Below are positions 8,564 through 18,051 of a stretch of 64,000 bases of DNA, piece after piece. A model generated the notes under the pieces. It made no database searches. It worked only from the letters and a program-made list of their open reading frames with translations, and was not told where the DNA came from. Every line of letters begins with the position of its first letter. The stretch's first letter is position 1. This stretch comes from Anderseniella sp963759095 (GTDB lineage Bacteria > Pseudomonadota > Alphaproteobacteria > Rhizobiales > Aestuariivirgaceae). Both the position numbers and the translations under genes were made by a program. Location of the stretch: the NCBI GenBank assembly GCA_963759095.1, contig CAVWYF010000052.1, positions 1-64,000 of the forward strand, in the 5' to 3' direction.

Positions 8564-10555
8564 ATGGCTGTCATGCAGCATTTGCCGGACAATGTTATAT
8601 ATACCAAATGGTCAAGGTTCTGCCGGTATTGGACGGCAATACCTGCTGGAAAGTTTGTAGAAAGATTAGTTGTGCTGGACGGATTGTTCAAATGGTTCGA
8701 GGCGAGGACGCAACCGTTTCCTGAAGAGGAAGCGGCGATGCCGCCTGCGACGCTGAGCGGGTTTGTCTGGCACTACACCAAGCCGTTCTGGCCGTGGGTG
8801 CTGGCAACGTCGGTTCTGGCGGCTGTTGTGGCAACGATAGAAGTTTCGCTGTTTGCGTTTCTGGGGTCGGTTGTCGACTGGCTGGCCACCACAACACCAG
8901 ATGCCGTGTTTCAGGATTACTGGTGGCAACTCAGCCTGCTTGCGGTGCTGATCCTGGTGCTGCATCCGGTGCTCAATTTTCTGTACGAGCTGATCATTCA
9001 CCAGACCCTGATGGGCAATTATCCCATGCTGATCCGCTGGCAGGCACACCGCTATGTGCTGCGCCAGTCGCTGGAATTTTTCCAGAACGACTTTGCCGGG
9101 CGCGTTGCGACCAAGGTGATGCAGTCATCGCTTGCGGTGCGCGAAGTTGTGCTGAAAACAGCTGACGTGTTTGTCTTTGTGGTGGTGTACTTCACTGCTG
9201 CCATCACCCTGTTCGCGGCCAGCGACTGGCGGCTTGCGATGCCCATGCTGATCTGGCTGGTCGGTTATATAGGGGCGCTTTATTACTTCGTGCCGAAACT
9301 GAAGCGGGTGTCCAAGGACCAGGCAAATGCGCGCTCGGTGGTGACGGGCCGGATTGTGGACAGCTATACAAACATCCCGACCGTCAAGATGTTTGCCCAC
9401 ACGGAATTTGAAGACGAATATGCGCGGGCCGGCATGGAACCGTTTCTCGACAATGTGCATCGGCAGATGCGCCTGTCGACCCTGCTGATCACCACGCTCA
9501 ATGTGCTCAACTCCATCAACCTGTTCGGCGTCAGCATGGTTGCACTGTGGCTCTGGTCTGCCGGTGCCATCACCGCGGGCGCCATTGCCTTTGCCATCGG
9601 CCTGGTATTGCGCCTGAAAGGTATGGCGCACTGGATCATGTGGGAAGTGTCCGGCCTGTTTGAGAACATCGGCGTGGTGCAGGACGGCATTGAAACCATT
9701 TCGCGAACCGTGTCTGTCGTGGACAAGCCCGGTGCGCCGAAGCTCGAGGTCAGTAAGGGGCAAATCGAGTTTGACGGTATCGGGTTCCATTACGGCAAGG
9801 ACCGCGAAGAACTTGACCAGGGCATCATCGATAACCTGTCCCTGACAGTGAAACCCGGTGAGAAACTCGGCATCGTCGGGCGTTCAGGTGCCGGCAAGTC
9901 GACCCTGGTGTCGCTGTTGTTGCGGTTTTACGATCTGGGGACCGGGCGCGTCCTGATTGACGGCCAGGACATTGCCGAAGTTTCCCAGAGCTCGCTCAGG
10001 GCCAATATCGGCATGGTGACCCAGGACACGTCCCTGTTGCACCGCTCGATTGCCGACAACATTCGCTATGGCCGCCCTGACGCAAGCCTGGAAGAGGTTG
10101 AACAGGCCGCGCGCCGGGCTGCGGCCGACGGCTTCATTCCAGGCCTGGAGGATATGCACGGGCGTACCGGCTATGACAGCCATGTGGGTGAGCGCGGCGT
10201 CAAACTGTCCGGCGGGCAGCGACAGCGCATCGCCATTGCACGGGTGTTGTTGAAAGATGCGCCGATCCTTATTCTCGACGAGGCGACCAGTGCACTGGAC
10301 TCAGAAGTGGAAGCGGTCATCCAGGAGAGTTTCGAAGGCCTTATGAAGGGCAAGACCGTTCTGGCAATTGCGCACAGATTATCCACGATTGCCGCCATGG
10401 ACCGCCTCGTGGTTATGGACCAGGGTGTCATCGTCGAGGAAGGCACTCACGCTGAATTGCTGGAAGCAAAAGGGCTTTACGCCAGCCTGTGGGCGCGCCA
10501 GTCTGGCGGCTTTATTGCAGGTGCAGATACTGCAGAGGCAAATGCCGCAGAGTAG
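8564..10555 (+). CDS. ABC transporter half-molecule (permease + ATPase)
   Basis: Up to 663 residues. An N-terminal six-helix exporter domain (from WHYTKPFWPWVLA onward) is followed by an ATPase domain with Walker A GRSGAGKST (~residue 440), Q-loop GMVTQDTSLLHRS, signature LSGGQRQRIAIAR (~547), Walker B LILDEATSALD and switch His in AIAHRLSTI. It is a half-transporter that should act as a homodimer in the inner membrane (B-type/MsbA-like); the substrate is unknown. The ATG at 8564 lacks a ribosome-binding site. Homologues normally begin near the LFKWFEARTQPF segment, so a TTG at 8684 or GTG at 8672 may be the true start. Confidence 0.85.
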   Translation: MAVMQHLPDNVIYTKWSRFCRYWTAIPAGKFVERLVVLDGLFKWFEARTQPFPEEEAAMPPATLSGFVWHYTKPFWPWVLATSVLAAVVATIEVSLFAFLGSVVDWLATTTPDAVFQDYWWQLSLLAVLILVLHPVLNFLYELIIHQTLMGNYPMLIRWQAHRYVLRQSLEFFQNDFAGRVATKVMQSSLAVREVVLKTADVFVFVVVYFTAAITLFAASDWRLAMPMLIWLVGYIGALYYFVPKLKRVSKDQANARSVVTGRIVDSYTNIPTVKMFAHTEFEDEYARAGMEPFLDNVHRQMRLSTLLITTLNVLNSINLFGVSMVALWLWSAGAITAGAIAFAIGLVLRLKGMAHWIMWEVSGLFENIGVVQDGIETISRTVSVVDKPGAPKLEVSKGQIEFDGIGFHYGKDREELDQGIIDNLSLTVKPGEKLGIVGRSGAGKSTLVSLLLRFYDLGTGRVLIDGQDIAEVSQSSLRANIGMVTQDTSLLHRSIADNIRYGRPDASLEEVEQAARRAAADGFIPGLEDMHGRTGYDSHVGERGVKLSGGQRQRIAIARVLLKDAPILILDEATSALDSEVEAVIQESFEGLMKGKTVLAIAHRLSTIAAMDRLVVMDQGVIVEEGTHAELLEAKGLYASLWARQSGGFIAGADTAEANAAE

Positions 10556-10582
10556 AACGCACCACAAAACACGGAGCAGGCC

Positions 10583-12199
10583 ATGAGCAGTACTGATGAG
10601 GCGATGATCGTTACCGCACAGCCGGAAGCCTCAGAAGCGGGTGCGCGGGTATTGAAGCGCGGTGGAAATGCTATTGATGCTGCCATGGCGGCAGCACTGG
10701 TTCAGGGCGTGGTTGATCCGCAAATGTGCGGTATCGCCGGATTTGGCTCCTGCCAGATCTACATGCCCGGTAAAGGCATTCACACAAATATCGATTTTCA
10801 CGGCAACACGCCGCTGTCTGCCACGCCGGATATGTGGCTTGACCTGCTGGAAGGTGAAACCCGCGACGGGTTCGGGTTTGTACTGAAGGGCAATGTCAAT
10901 GACCTGGGCTATCAGGCGGTCACCACGCCGGGGTCGCTGAAGGCCTACTCGGAAGCGGCAAACGAGTTCGGCACTATGGATTGGCCTGACATCTGCGCCC
11001 CGGCAATTGCGCAGGCCAAGGCTGGGTTTTACGTGCGCCCGCACGTGCATCACTGGTGGACCCATGGTGCGGACCTTGGCCGCGTCGATGTTGCCGACCG
11101 GCTGCGGTTTTCCAAAACCGGTGCGCAAGCCTATTTCCGTCCTGACGGGTCGGTGAAGCGGATCGGGGACCACGTTGCCAATCGGGACCTTGCGACCACC
11201 CTGGAACGGGTGGCCAAACATGGCGCGGAGATTTTCTATTCCGGCGACATGGCCGAGCAGATAGCCGACGACTTCAAGGCCCATGGCGGGCTGATGACGC
11301 TGGCAGATCTCAAGGCCTACAAGACAGTGCGAACCGACCCGTTGCACGGCAGCTATCGCGGATTTGACATCGCCACCAATCACCCGCCGGGCGGCGGCAT
11401 CATGGTGGTCGAGATGCTCAACATACTTGAGAATTTTGACCTTGCCGGGATTGGCCATAACACAACCGAATACATCCGCATTGTGTGTGAGGCAATGAAG
11501 GCGGCGACGTCTGACAAGGACAATTTTGTCGGCGACCCGGCGTTTTACGACGTACCGCTGGACCGGTTGACATCCAGCCAACATGCAACCGCCATTGCCG
11601 AACGTATCAAGTCAGGTGACCGCTTGTCAGTGGAGCGGCTGGACCTGCCGCCGGAGCCGAAAGACACCACCCATGTCGCGGTCGTGGACAGGCAAGGCAA
11701 TTGTGTCACCATGACCCATTCGCTGGGCATGCCGTCCGGCGTCATCACCGACGGCCTGGGCTTCATGTACAATGGCTGCATGGGGGTATTTGATCCGCGC
11801 CCCGACCGGGCCGGTTCAATCGCGCCCGGCAAAAGCCGGTTTTCCTCGGTGTGTCCGACCATTGCCTTCAGGGACGGCAAACCGCATGTGGTCATTGGCG
11901 CGCCCGGGGGTACGCAGATTGCCATGGGCGTATTGCAGGGGCTTCTCAACGTGCTCGACTTCGGCATGACCATGGAGCAGGCGGTTTCCGCGCCACGGTT
12001 CTCATCCACGTCCAATGCGATTGATATCACCAGCCGCATTCCTGGCTACATAGTGGAACCGCTGCAGCGTGACGGTTATGAAGTCATACGGTCTGCATTG
12101 ACGTTCGGTATCGGGGCGGTGCATGGCATCCGGATCGTTGACGGTGTGATGGACGGCGGCGCCGACCCCGGCCATGACGGGGTGGCGCTCGCTGTTTAG
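10583..12199 (+). CDS. ggt: Gamma-glutamyltransferase family (Ntn) hydrolase
   Basis: 538 residues. GGT motifs include RGGNAIDAAMAAALVQGVVDP near the N-terminus, and the autoprocessing threonine in DTTHVAVVD (~residue 362), which becomes the N-terminal nucleophile of the small subunit. FSSVCPTIAF and GAPGGTQIAMGVLQ follow. No signal peptide is seen, so a cytoplasmic amidohydrolase acting on gamma-glutamyl or related amides is likely rather than classical periplasmic GGT. It starts 27 bp after the ABC transporter gene, so the two may be co-transcribed. Substrate specificity is not evident. Confidence 0.85.
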   Translation: MSSTDEAMIVTAQPEASEAGARVLKRGGNAIDAAMAAALVQGVVDPQMCGIAGFGSCQIYMPGKGIHTNIDFHGNTPLSATPDMWLDLLEGETRDGFGFVLKGNVNDLGYQAVTTPGSLKAYSEAANEFGTMDWPDICAPAIAQAKAGFYVRPHVHHWWTHGADLGRVDVADRLRFSKTGAQAYFRPDGSVKRIGDHVANRDLATTLERVAKHGAEIFYSGDMAEQIADDFKAHGGLMTLADLKAYKTVRTDPLHGSYRGFDIATNHPPGGGIMVVEMLNILENFDLAGIGHNTTEYIRIVCEAMKAATSDKDNFVGDPAFYDVPLDRLTSSQHATAIAERIKSGDRLSVERLDLPPEPKDTTHVAVVDRQGNCVTMTHSLGMPSGVITDGLGFMYNGCMGVFDPRPDRAGSIAPGKSRFSSVCPTIAFRDGKPHVVIGAPGGTQIAMGVLQGLLNVLDFGMTMEQAVSAPRFSSTSNAIDITSRIPGYIVEPLQRDGYEVIRSALTFGIGAVHGIRIVDGVMDGGADPGHDGVALAV

Positions 12200-12211
12200 A
12201 CCGGCAAGGTC

Positions 12212-12967
12212 TTAGATCGACCAGCCACCATCGATGATATGATTTTGCCCGGTGACGAAGGTGGCATCATCGGACGCAAGATAGACGACCAGTCCGGCCA
12301 CGTCCTCGGCGGTGGCAAGCGCACCGGTTGGCTGACGCGCCAGGAACCATTCGCGCGCCTTGTCGTAGCCGCCCATTTCCTCGCCCAGTTTTTCAACCCG
12401 CTGACGCAGCGACGGTGTGTCGATGGTGCCGGGGCAAACGGCGTTGCAGCGGATGTTCTGCTTGATGAAGTCGATGGCGATGGACCGGGTCATGCCGATC
12501 ACGGCAGCCTTGGTTGCCCCATAAACGAAACGCGACGGTGCGCCCTTTATGGATGATGCCACCGAGGCCATGTTGATGATCGAGCCGCCGCCGTTTTCCA
12601 GCATGCCGGGCAGCACGGCCTTGGCCATCCGGTACTGGGATTTCACATTCAGGTCGAAGGAGAAATCCCACGCGGCATCGTCACATTCCAGAATGGTGCC
12701 GTGATGCACGAAGCCGGAACAGTTGAACAGGATGTCGACAGGACCGACACGTTCGACCACTTTGGTTACCTGCCGGGGCTTGGTGACGTCCAGCAGGTAG
12801 GTGCGGATACCGCGCTGTTCCTGTTTCACCTGGGCCAGGGCGTCCTTGTTGATATCTGTTGCAAATACCTTTGCCCCTTCGCGCGCCATGGCGATGGCGG
12901 CCGCTTTGCCGATACCCTGACCGGCCGCGGTGACCAAAGCGGTCTTTCCCTTGAGTTTACCTGCCAT
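12212..12967 (-). CDS. Short-chain dehydrogenase/reductase (sugar-acid type SDR)
   Basis: 251 residues from the ATG at 12967, chosen because GGAGGG lies a few bases upstream. The NAD(P) motif TAAGQGIG, active-site Ser in MASVASSIKG, YGATK (Tyr and Lys) and CPGTIDTP are all present. The sequence resembles the BDH2/2-keto-3-deoxy-L-fuconate dehydrogenase group. It is transcribed away from the DenD-IlvD operon across a 116-bp shared promoter region, which fits a role in the same sugar-acid pathway. The exact substrate is inferred. Confidence 0.85.
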   Translation of the reverse strand: MAGKLKGKTALVTAAGQGIGKAAAIAMAREGAKVFATDINKDALAQVKQEQRGIRTYLLDVTKPRQVTKVVERVGPVDILFNCSGFVHHGTILECDDAAWDFSFDLNVKSQYRMAKAVLPGMLENGGGSIINMASVASSIKGAPSRFVYGATKAAVIGMTRSIAIDFIKQNIRCNAVCPGTIDTPSLRQRVEKLGEEMGGYDKAREWFLARQPTGALATAEDVAGLVVYLASDDATFVTGQNHIIDGGWSI

Positions 12968-13083
12968 TTTGTTCCCTCCCTGCGGGATTTGTGGTTTGAG
13001 CCTTGCCAACAATGTGGCAGGTTTCTGCATCCGCATAAAACACAATTCGTCCAGAATAAAGAGCGGTTGGAGGCAAACGTCAT

Positions 13084-14070
13084 ATGAAAGTTGTTATCAC
13101 CGGTGGGACCGGGTTTGTTGGTGCGCGCCTGGCGCGGCGTATTATTGACAAGGGCACGCTGGCAGGTCCGGACGGAACGCAAACCCCGGTTGACGAGGTC
13201 GTGCTGTTCGATGTGATGGCACCTGCCCCCTTGCCGATGCAGCTTGAAGGCCAGGTGACATTGGTGACCGGAGACATATCCGACAAAGCGACCATTGACG
13301 GGTTGATCGACCGTGACGACGTTTCGGTATTTCATCTGGCGTCGGTTGTGTCCGGCGGTGGCGAAAAGGATTTCGACCTGGCCATCCGCGTCAACCTGAC
13401 CGGCGGGATGAACATATTCGAGGCGCTTCGGGCCAGGGCATCCACACCGCGTCTGGTGTTTGCCTCATCCATCGCAGTGTTCGGGGGTGACCATATGCCG
13501 GGCGTGGTGGGCGATCACGGCAAGCAGACACCGCAGACCACCTACGGCATGACCAAGGCGTGTTGCGAACTGCTGATCAACGACTATACGCGAAAAGGGT
13601 TTCTGGATGGCCGGTCGGCGCGCCTGCCTACGGTTATCGTGCGGCCCGGCGCTCCCAATGCGGCAGCGTCCTCGTTTGCATCAGGCGTGTTCCGGGAACC
13701 GCTGAAAGGTGAGCCGTGCGCCTTGCCGGTCAAGCTGGAAACCGTGATGCCGGTTCTGGGATATCGCAACATTGTTGAAGGCATACTGGCGCTGCATGAA
13801 CTTCCTGCAGAGAAGCTGGGCGATGATCGTGCGGTGTCGCTGCCGTCCATGGATGTAACGGTTGCCGAAATGGTCGACGCGCTGAAGCGGGTGGCTCATA
13901 ATCGCAAGCTGGGCGAGATCACGGTAGAACCCGACCCGTTCATCGAGGCCATTGTCAGGTCATGGCCGGTGGCAACCGATGATGCCCGTGCGCTGGCGCT
14001 GGGGTTGCCGAAAGACAAGTCACTGGACGACATCGTACATCACTACATCGAGGATTATGACCATGGCTAG
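13084..14070 (+). CDS. denD: NAD-dependent epimerase/dehydratase family, D-erythronate dehydrogenase-like
   Basis: 328 residues. The Rossmann motif GGTGFVGARLARR is followed by VFHLASVVSGGGEKDFDLA, ASSIAVFGG, the catalytic YGMTK and the segment PTVIVRPGAPNAAASSFASG, a hallmark of D-erythronate (four-carbon acid sugar) dehydrogenases. It would oxidise C2 or C3 of an acid sugar with NAD. The stop overlaps the IlvD-family start, so the two are coupled. The usual DenD partner genes (OtnK kinase, OtnC aldolase) are not in the window, so the physiological substrate may differ from D-erythronate. Confidence 0.75.
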   Translation: MKVVITGGTGFVGARLARRIIDKGTLAGPDGTQTPVDEVVLFDVMAPAPLPMQLEGQVTLVTGDISDKATIDGLIDRDDVSVFHLASVVSGGGEKDFDLAIRVNLTGGMNIFEALRARASTPRLVFASSIAVFGGDHMPGVVGDHGKQTPQTTYGMTKACCELLINDYTRKGFLDGRSARLPTVIVRPGAPNAAASSFASGVFREPLKGEPCALPVKLETVMPVLGYRNIVEGILALHELPAEKLGDDRAVSLPSMDVTVAEMVDALKRVAHNRKLGEITVEPDPFIEAIVRSWPVATDDARALALGLPKDKSLDDIVHHYIEDYDHG

Positions 14071-15841
14071 GAAAACTGTTTATCGCGGCAAGTCTCTGGC
14101 CGCCAAGTCAGACAAGGATCCTCTGGCACCGAAAGGCCGCTCGAAACACTGGTTCGGCCAGAAGGGCATGGACGGGTTTCATCATCGCAGCTGGATGAAG
14201 AACCAGGGCTTGCCGCATCATTTGTTTGATGGCCGGCCGGTGATCGGCATCTGCAACACCTGGTCGGAGTTGACGCCGTGCAATGCGCATTTCCGGGTGC
14301 TGGCCGAGCGGGTCAAGCGCGGTATTTATGAAGCCGGTGGTTTTCCGGTTGAGTTTCCGGTCACCTCGCTGGGTGAAACGCTGATGCGGCCGACCACGAT
14401 GATGTTCCGCAATCTGGTTTCAATGGATGTTGAAGAATCGATCCGCGCCAACCCGATCGATGGCGTGGTGTTACTGGTCGGTTGTGACAAGACCACGCCT
14501 GCGCTGATCATGGGCGCGGCATCATGTGACCTGCCAACCCTGGTTCTGTCGGGCGGGCCGATGCTGAATGGCCGTTATGGTAATGAAACCATAGGCTCGG
14601 GGACCCATGTCTGGAAGTTCGTTGAACGCCAGAAGGCCGGCACCATGACGTTTGATCAGATGACCGAAGCGGAAGCCTGCATGTCGCGCTCGGTTGGTCA
14701 CTGCATGACCATGGGAACGGCATCGACGATGGCCTCGATGGTGGAATCGCTGGGCCTCGGATTGCCGTCCAATGCCGCTATCCCGGCGGCTGACTCGCGC
14801 CGCAACGTGCTGGCGCACATGGTCGGCCGGCGCATTGTCGAGATGGTGGATGAGGATTTGCGCATGTCGAAAATCCTTACCCGCAAGGCGTTTGAAAACG
14901 CCATCCGGGTCAATGGCGCCATTGGCGGATCAACGAATGCCGTTGTCCACCTGCTGGCCATCGCCGGGCGCATGGGCATTAAGGTCTCGCTGGATGACTG
15001 GGACAAGTTCGGCCAGGACGTGCCGTGCCTGGTCAATCTGATGCCGTCCGGCAAATACCTGATGGAGGATTTCTTCTATGCCGGCGGTCTGCCCGTGGTG
15101 ATGAAGGAACTGGCTGAAAACGGGCTTCTGCACAAGTCGGCCAAGACCGTGAACGGCCGGACGCAATGGGCAAATATCAAGGATGCGACCTGTTATAACC
15201 GCGATGTGATTCATGGGATTGAAAAACCGTTCAAGGAAAACGGCGGCATCGCCGTGCTGCGCGGCAACCTGTCACCGTCCGGCGCGGTTCTGAAACCGTC
15301 TGCCGCAACGGCCGACCTGATGCAGCACAAGGGCAGGGCCGTGGTGTTTGAAGACATCGACGATTACAAGGCACGGGTTGATGATCCCAGGCTCGACATT
15401 GATGAAAACTCGATCATGGTGTTGAAGAACTGCGGTCCCAAGGGTTATCCGGGAATGTCCGAAGTGGGCAATATGGCGCTGCCGGCCAAGCTGCTCAAGA
15501 AAGGTGTCACCGACATGGTGCGCATATCAGATGCGCGCATGTCCGGCACGGCCTATGGCACCGTTGTGCTGCATGTCGCACCGGAAGCAGCCGCAGGCGG
15601 TCCGCTGGCGCTGGTGCGGGAGGGCGACGTGATCGAACTGGATGTGAAAGGGCGGAGACTGCACCTCGATGTGTCCGATGCAGAACTTGCGGCCCGCAAA
15701 GCCGAATGGGTACCGCTGGAAAGTCCGGCGCGCGGTTATGCCAAACTGCATGAAGACCACATCATGCAGGCCGATACCGGTTGTGATCTGGATTTTCTGG
15801 TGGGTAAATCAGGCGCAGAAATTCCGCGCGAAAGTCACTAG
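14063..15841 (+). CDS. IlvD/Edd-family sugar-acid dehydratase (L-arabinonate dehydratase-like)
   Basis: 592 residues from ATG 14063, which has GAGG nine bases upstream; ATG 14057 is possible. Cluster-ligand cysteines lie in GICNTWSELTPCN, LVGCDKTTPALIMGA and the GHCMTMGTAST segment. GGSTNAVVHLLA, VLKNCGPKGYPGMSEVG and SDARMSGTAYGTVVLH complete the family pattern. Length and motifs point to the sugar-acid branch (arabinonate/xylonate/fuconate dehydratases) rather than biosynthetic dihydroxyacid dehydratase. It produces a 2-keto-3-deoxy acid. Neighbours (DenD-like, SMP-30 lactonase, Gfo/Idh/MocA) support pentose or hexose acid catabolism. Confidence 0.85.
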   Translation: MARKTVYRGKSLAAKSDKDPLAPKGRSKHWFGQKGMDGFHHRSWMKNQGLPHHLFDGRPVIGICNTWSELTPCNAHFRVLAERVKRGIYEAGGFPVEFPVTSLGETLMRPTTMMFRNLVSMDVEESIRANPIDGVVLLVGCDKTTPALIMGAASCDLPTLVLSGGPMLNGRYGNETIGSGTHVWKFVERQKAGTMTFDQMTEAEACMSRSVGHCMTMGTASTMASMVESLGLGLPSNAAIPAADSRRNVLAHMVGRRIVEMVDEDLRMSKILTRKAFENAIRVNGAIGGSTNAVVHLLAIAGRMGIKVSLDDWDKFGQDVPCLVNLMPSGKYLMEDFFYAGGLPVVMKELAENGLLHKSAKTVNGRTQWANIKDATCYNRDVIHGIEKPFKENGGIAVLRGNLSPSGAVLKPSAATADLMQHKGRAVVFEDIDDYKARVDDPRLDIDENSIMVLKNCGPKGYPGMSEVGNMALPAKLLKKGVTDMVRISDARMSGTAYGTVVLHVAPEAAAGGPLALVREGDVIELDVKGRRLHLDVSDAELAARKAEWVPLESPARGYAKLHEDHIMQADTGCDLDFLVGKSGAEIPRESH

Positions 15842-15888
15842 ATCAGGATGTTTTTTGGTTGAATCAACCAAAAAGCATAAACCTGATC
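15841..15888. repeat. Intergenic hairpin element after the dehydratase gene
   Basis: An outer inverted pair GATCAGG (15841-15847) / CCTGATC (15882-15888) encloses TTTTTGGTTGA / TCAACCAAAAA (15852-15874) with almost no loop. There is no T-run at the 3' end, so it is not a textbook terminator. It resembles the short palindromic intergenic elements of Rhizobiales genomes. Confidence 0.6.
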
Positions 15889-15901
15889 GTTTCCAAAGTG
15901 T

Positions 15902-15942
15902 TATAGCAACTTTATGGGTTCGTACGAACCCATGTTGCTATA
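15902..15942. promoter_or_regulatory. Perfect 20-bp palindrome inside a longer inverted repeat, upstream of the SMP-30 gene
   Basis: TATAGCAAC (15902-15910) pairs with GTTGCTATA (15934-15942). Between them lies a perfect 20-bp palindrome at 15914-15933 (half-site ATGGGTTCGT), separated on the left by three T. It ends 14 bp before the ATG at 15957, so it could be an operator or a 5'-UTR stem-loop. The function is inferred from position only. Confidence 0.55.
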
Positions 15943-15956
15943 GAGTCGGGACCAGC

Positions 15957-16967
15957 ATGATCGATCTTGCCGACATCGACTTCATAGGTTCGGGTCTGAA
16001 GCGGCCCGAGTGTGTGTTGGCGCACTCGTCCGGATTGCTGATTGTGCCTGACTGGACCGGCGCTGGCGGCGTCAGCCTTGTTGCGCCGCATGGCGGGTCG
16101 ATCAGACATCTTGCCAGTGACCGTTCGGAAAACGATCCGCTGAGGCCAAACGGCATTGCCCTGGAAAGCGGTGGCAACATTCTGCTGGCCCACCTTGGAG
16201 ATGAAGCCGGCGGCCTGTTCCGGTTGCGTCCGGACGGGACAACAGAAACCGTCATGGATGAAGTGGACGGGCAAAAGCTGCCGCCGTGCAATTTTGTGAT
16301 CTCGGACGGGGGCAGTGGATTGTTCCTGACCGTATCAACCCGCCGTGTGCCGCGCGCGCTTGGCTATCGCAAGGATGTGGATGACGGTTTCATTGTGCAT
16401 ATTCCCTACCGTGGTGCGCCGCGCATTGCCGCTGACGGACTCGGATACACCAATGAGTGCATGCTGCACCCGACCGGGCGCTGGCTCTATGTCAACGAAA
16501 CCTTCGTTCGCAGATTGTCACGGTTCAAGGTGACGGGAAGAGGCAAGCTCGGCAAACGCGAGACGGTATGCGAGTTTGGTGCCGGGATATTTCCCGATGG
16601 CCTGGCGTTTGATGTGGCCGGTACTGCGTGGGTGACCTCCATTGTCTCCAATTGTGTGGTTCGCGTTTCGGCAGACGGGCAGCAGACAATCTGGCTTGAA
16701 GATGTCGATCCGGACCATCTGGCCTGGGTGGAAGAGGCCTATCAGGCAAATGATATGGGCAGGCCGCATCTCGATGGTGTCAAATCGCAGCGATTACGAA
16801 ATATCTCCAATCTGGCGTTTGGCGGTGCGGATCTGAAAACCGCCTATCTCGGCTGTCTGCTGGGAGACAGTATTGCATCATTTGCCATGCCGGTTGCCGG
16901 TCATCCGCTGCCACACTGGAATGCAGACATCACGCCTTTGCTGCAGGCGAAGGATCTTGTTCGATGA
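15957..16967 (+). CDS. SMP-30/gluconolactonase-like beta-propeller protein
   Basis: 336 residues. Repeated propeller strands include RPNGIALESGGNILLAHLG, PPCNFVISDGGSGLFLTVS, YTNECMLHPTGRWLYVNET and FPDGLAFDVAGTAWVTS, with the Glu/Asn/Asp metal-ligand pattern of SMP-30-type lactonases. It probably hydrolyses a sugar lactone to the acid used by the upstream dehydratase. The ATG at 15957 follows the large palindrome closely, and the stop overlaps the next gene by 4 bp (ATGA). Confidence 0.78.
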   Translation: MIDLADIDFIGSGLKRPECVLAHSSGLLIVPDWTGAGGVSLVAPHGGSIRHLASDRSENDPLRPNGIALESGGNILLAHLGDEAGGLFRLRPDGTTETVMDEVDGQKLPPCNFVISDGGSGLFLTVSTRRVPRALGYRKDVDDGFIVHIPYRGAPRIAADGLGYTNECMLHPTGRWLYVNETFVRRLSRFKVTGRGKLGKRETVCEFGAGIFPDGLAFDVAGTAWVTSIVSNCVVRVSADGQQTIWLEDVDPDHLAWVEEAYQANDMGRPHLDGVKSQRLRNISNLAFGGADLKTAYLGCLLGDSIASFAMPVAGHPLPHWNADITPLLQAKDLVR

Positions 16968-17998
16968 ACAGCTTGAAGGTGTCTGTGGTCGGTGCGGGGT
17001 ACTTCGCGCAACTGCATCATGAAGCATGGATGCGCATGGATCGTGTCGAACTGGCCGGTATTTGCGACATGAATGCCGAAGTTGCCGAAGCGGCGGCCAA
17101 AACGCATGATGTTGCTGCCTATACGGATGTGGCCGACATGCTGGCGGAGACCCGGCCTGACCTGGTGGATATCGTTACACCGCCGCCGTCACATCTGGCA
17201 CTTATCCGGATCTGCATGGACAGCAAGGTTGCGGTGATCTGCCAGAAGCCGTTCTGCCAGACACCGGAAGAAGCAGGTGAAGCAGTTGCCCTGTCGCGAA
17301 AAGCCGGGTGCTTCATCGCCGTGCATGAGAACTTTCGCTTCCAGCCCTGGTATCGGAAAACCAGACAGCTGCTGGATGAACAGGCGCTCGGGCAGGTCTA
17401 CCAGATCACCTATCGTCTGCGCCCCGGTGACGGGCAGGGGCGCGATGCCTATCTGGCACGGCAACCGTATTTCCAGAAGATGCCGAAACTGCTGATTCAT
17501 GAAACCGGCGTGCACTGGATCGATACGTTCCGCTATCTGTTCGGCAATCCGACGGCGGTTCTGGCAGACCTGCGCCGTCTCAATCCGGTCATCGCCGGAG
17601 AAGATGCCGGCATTGTCATATTCGACCTGCCAAACGGGGTTCGCGGCGTGCTGGATGGTAACAGGCTGGCTGATCATGCAGCCGACAACACACGCCGCAC
17701 CATGGGTGAAATGCTGATCGAGGGCGCTGAAGCAACTTTAAGGCTTTCAGGTCAGGGTGAGCTATGGTTGCGCAGGCACGGCAGCATGGCGGAAATACAA
17801 GTTCCATGCGATTTTGTGGACACTGTGTTTGGCGGTGACTGCGTGTTCAATCTGTGCGCCCATGTCGCTGATCACATGCTGGATGGTGGTGAGCTGGAAA
17901 ACGAAGCGTCGGATTATCTGGTGGTGCAGGCGGCTGAACGCGCGGCCTATCAGTCAACTGAAAAACGGTGCTGGATTGATGTGGCATCTTGCCTATAA
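16964..17998 (+). CDS. Gfo/Idh/MocA-family oxidoreductase
   Basis: 344 residues. The N-terminal Rossmann motif VVGAGYFAQLHHEAW is followed by DIVTPPPSHLALIRICMDSKVAVICQKPFCQTPEEA, which carries the family's Lys-Pro segment, and by LIHETGVHWIDTFRYLFG with the catalytic His. It is an NAD(P)-dependent sugar or inositol-type dehydrogenase coupled to the SMP-30 gene by a 4-bp overlap. It would supply the sugar lactone or act on a related sugar. The substrate is not determinable. Confidence 0.85.
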   Translation: MNSLKVSVVGAGYFAQLHHEAWMRMDRVELAGICDMNAEVAEAAAKTHDVAAYTDVADMLAETRPDLVDIVTPPPSHLALIRICMDSKVAVICQKPFCQTPEEAGEAVALSRKAGCFIAVHENFRFQPWYRKTRQLLDEQALGQVYQITYRLRPGDGQGRDAYLARQPYFQKMPKLLIHETGVHWIDTFRYLFGNPTAVLADLRRLNPVIAGEDAGIVIFDLPNGVRGVLDGNRLADHAADNTRRTMGEMLIEGAEATLRLSGQGELWLRRHGSMAEIQVPCDFVDTVFGGDCVFNLCAHVADHMLDGGELENEASDYLVVQAAERAAYQSTEKRCWIDVASCL

Positions 17999-18051
17999 CT
18001 GGTGGGCAATCGTGTGACTGGGTTCAGAATAATTTTTGACTGGTATATTTC

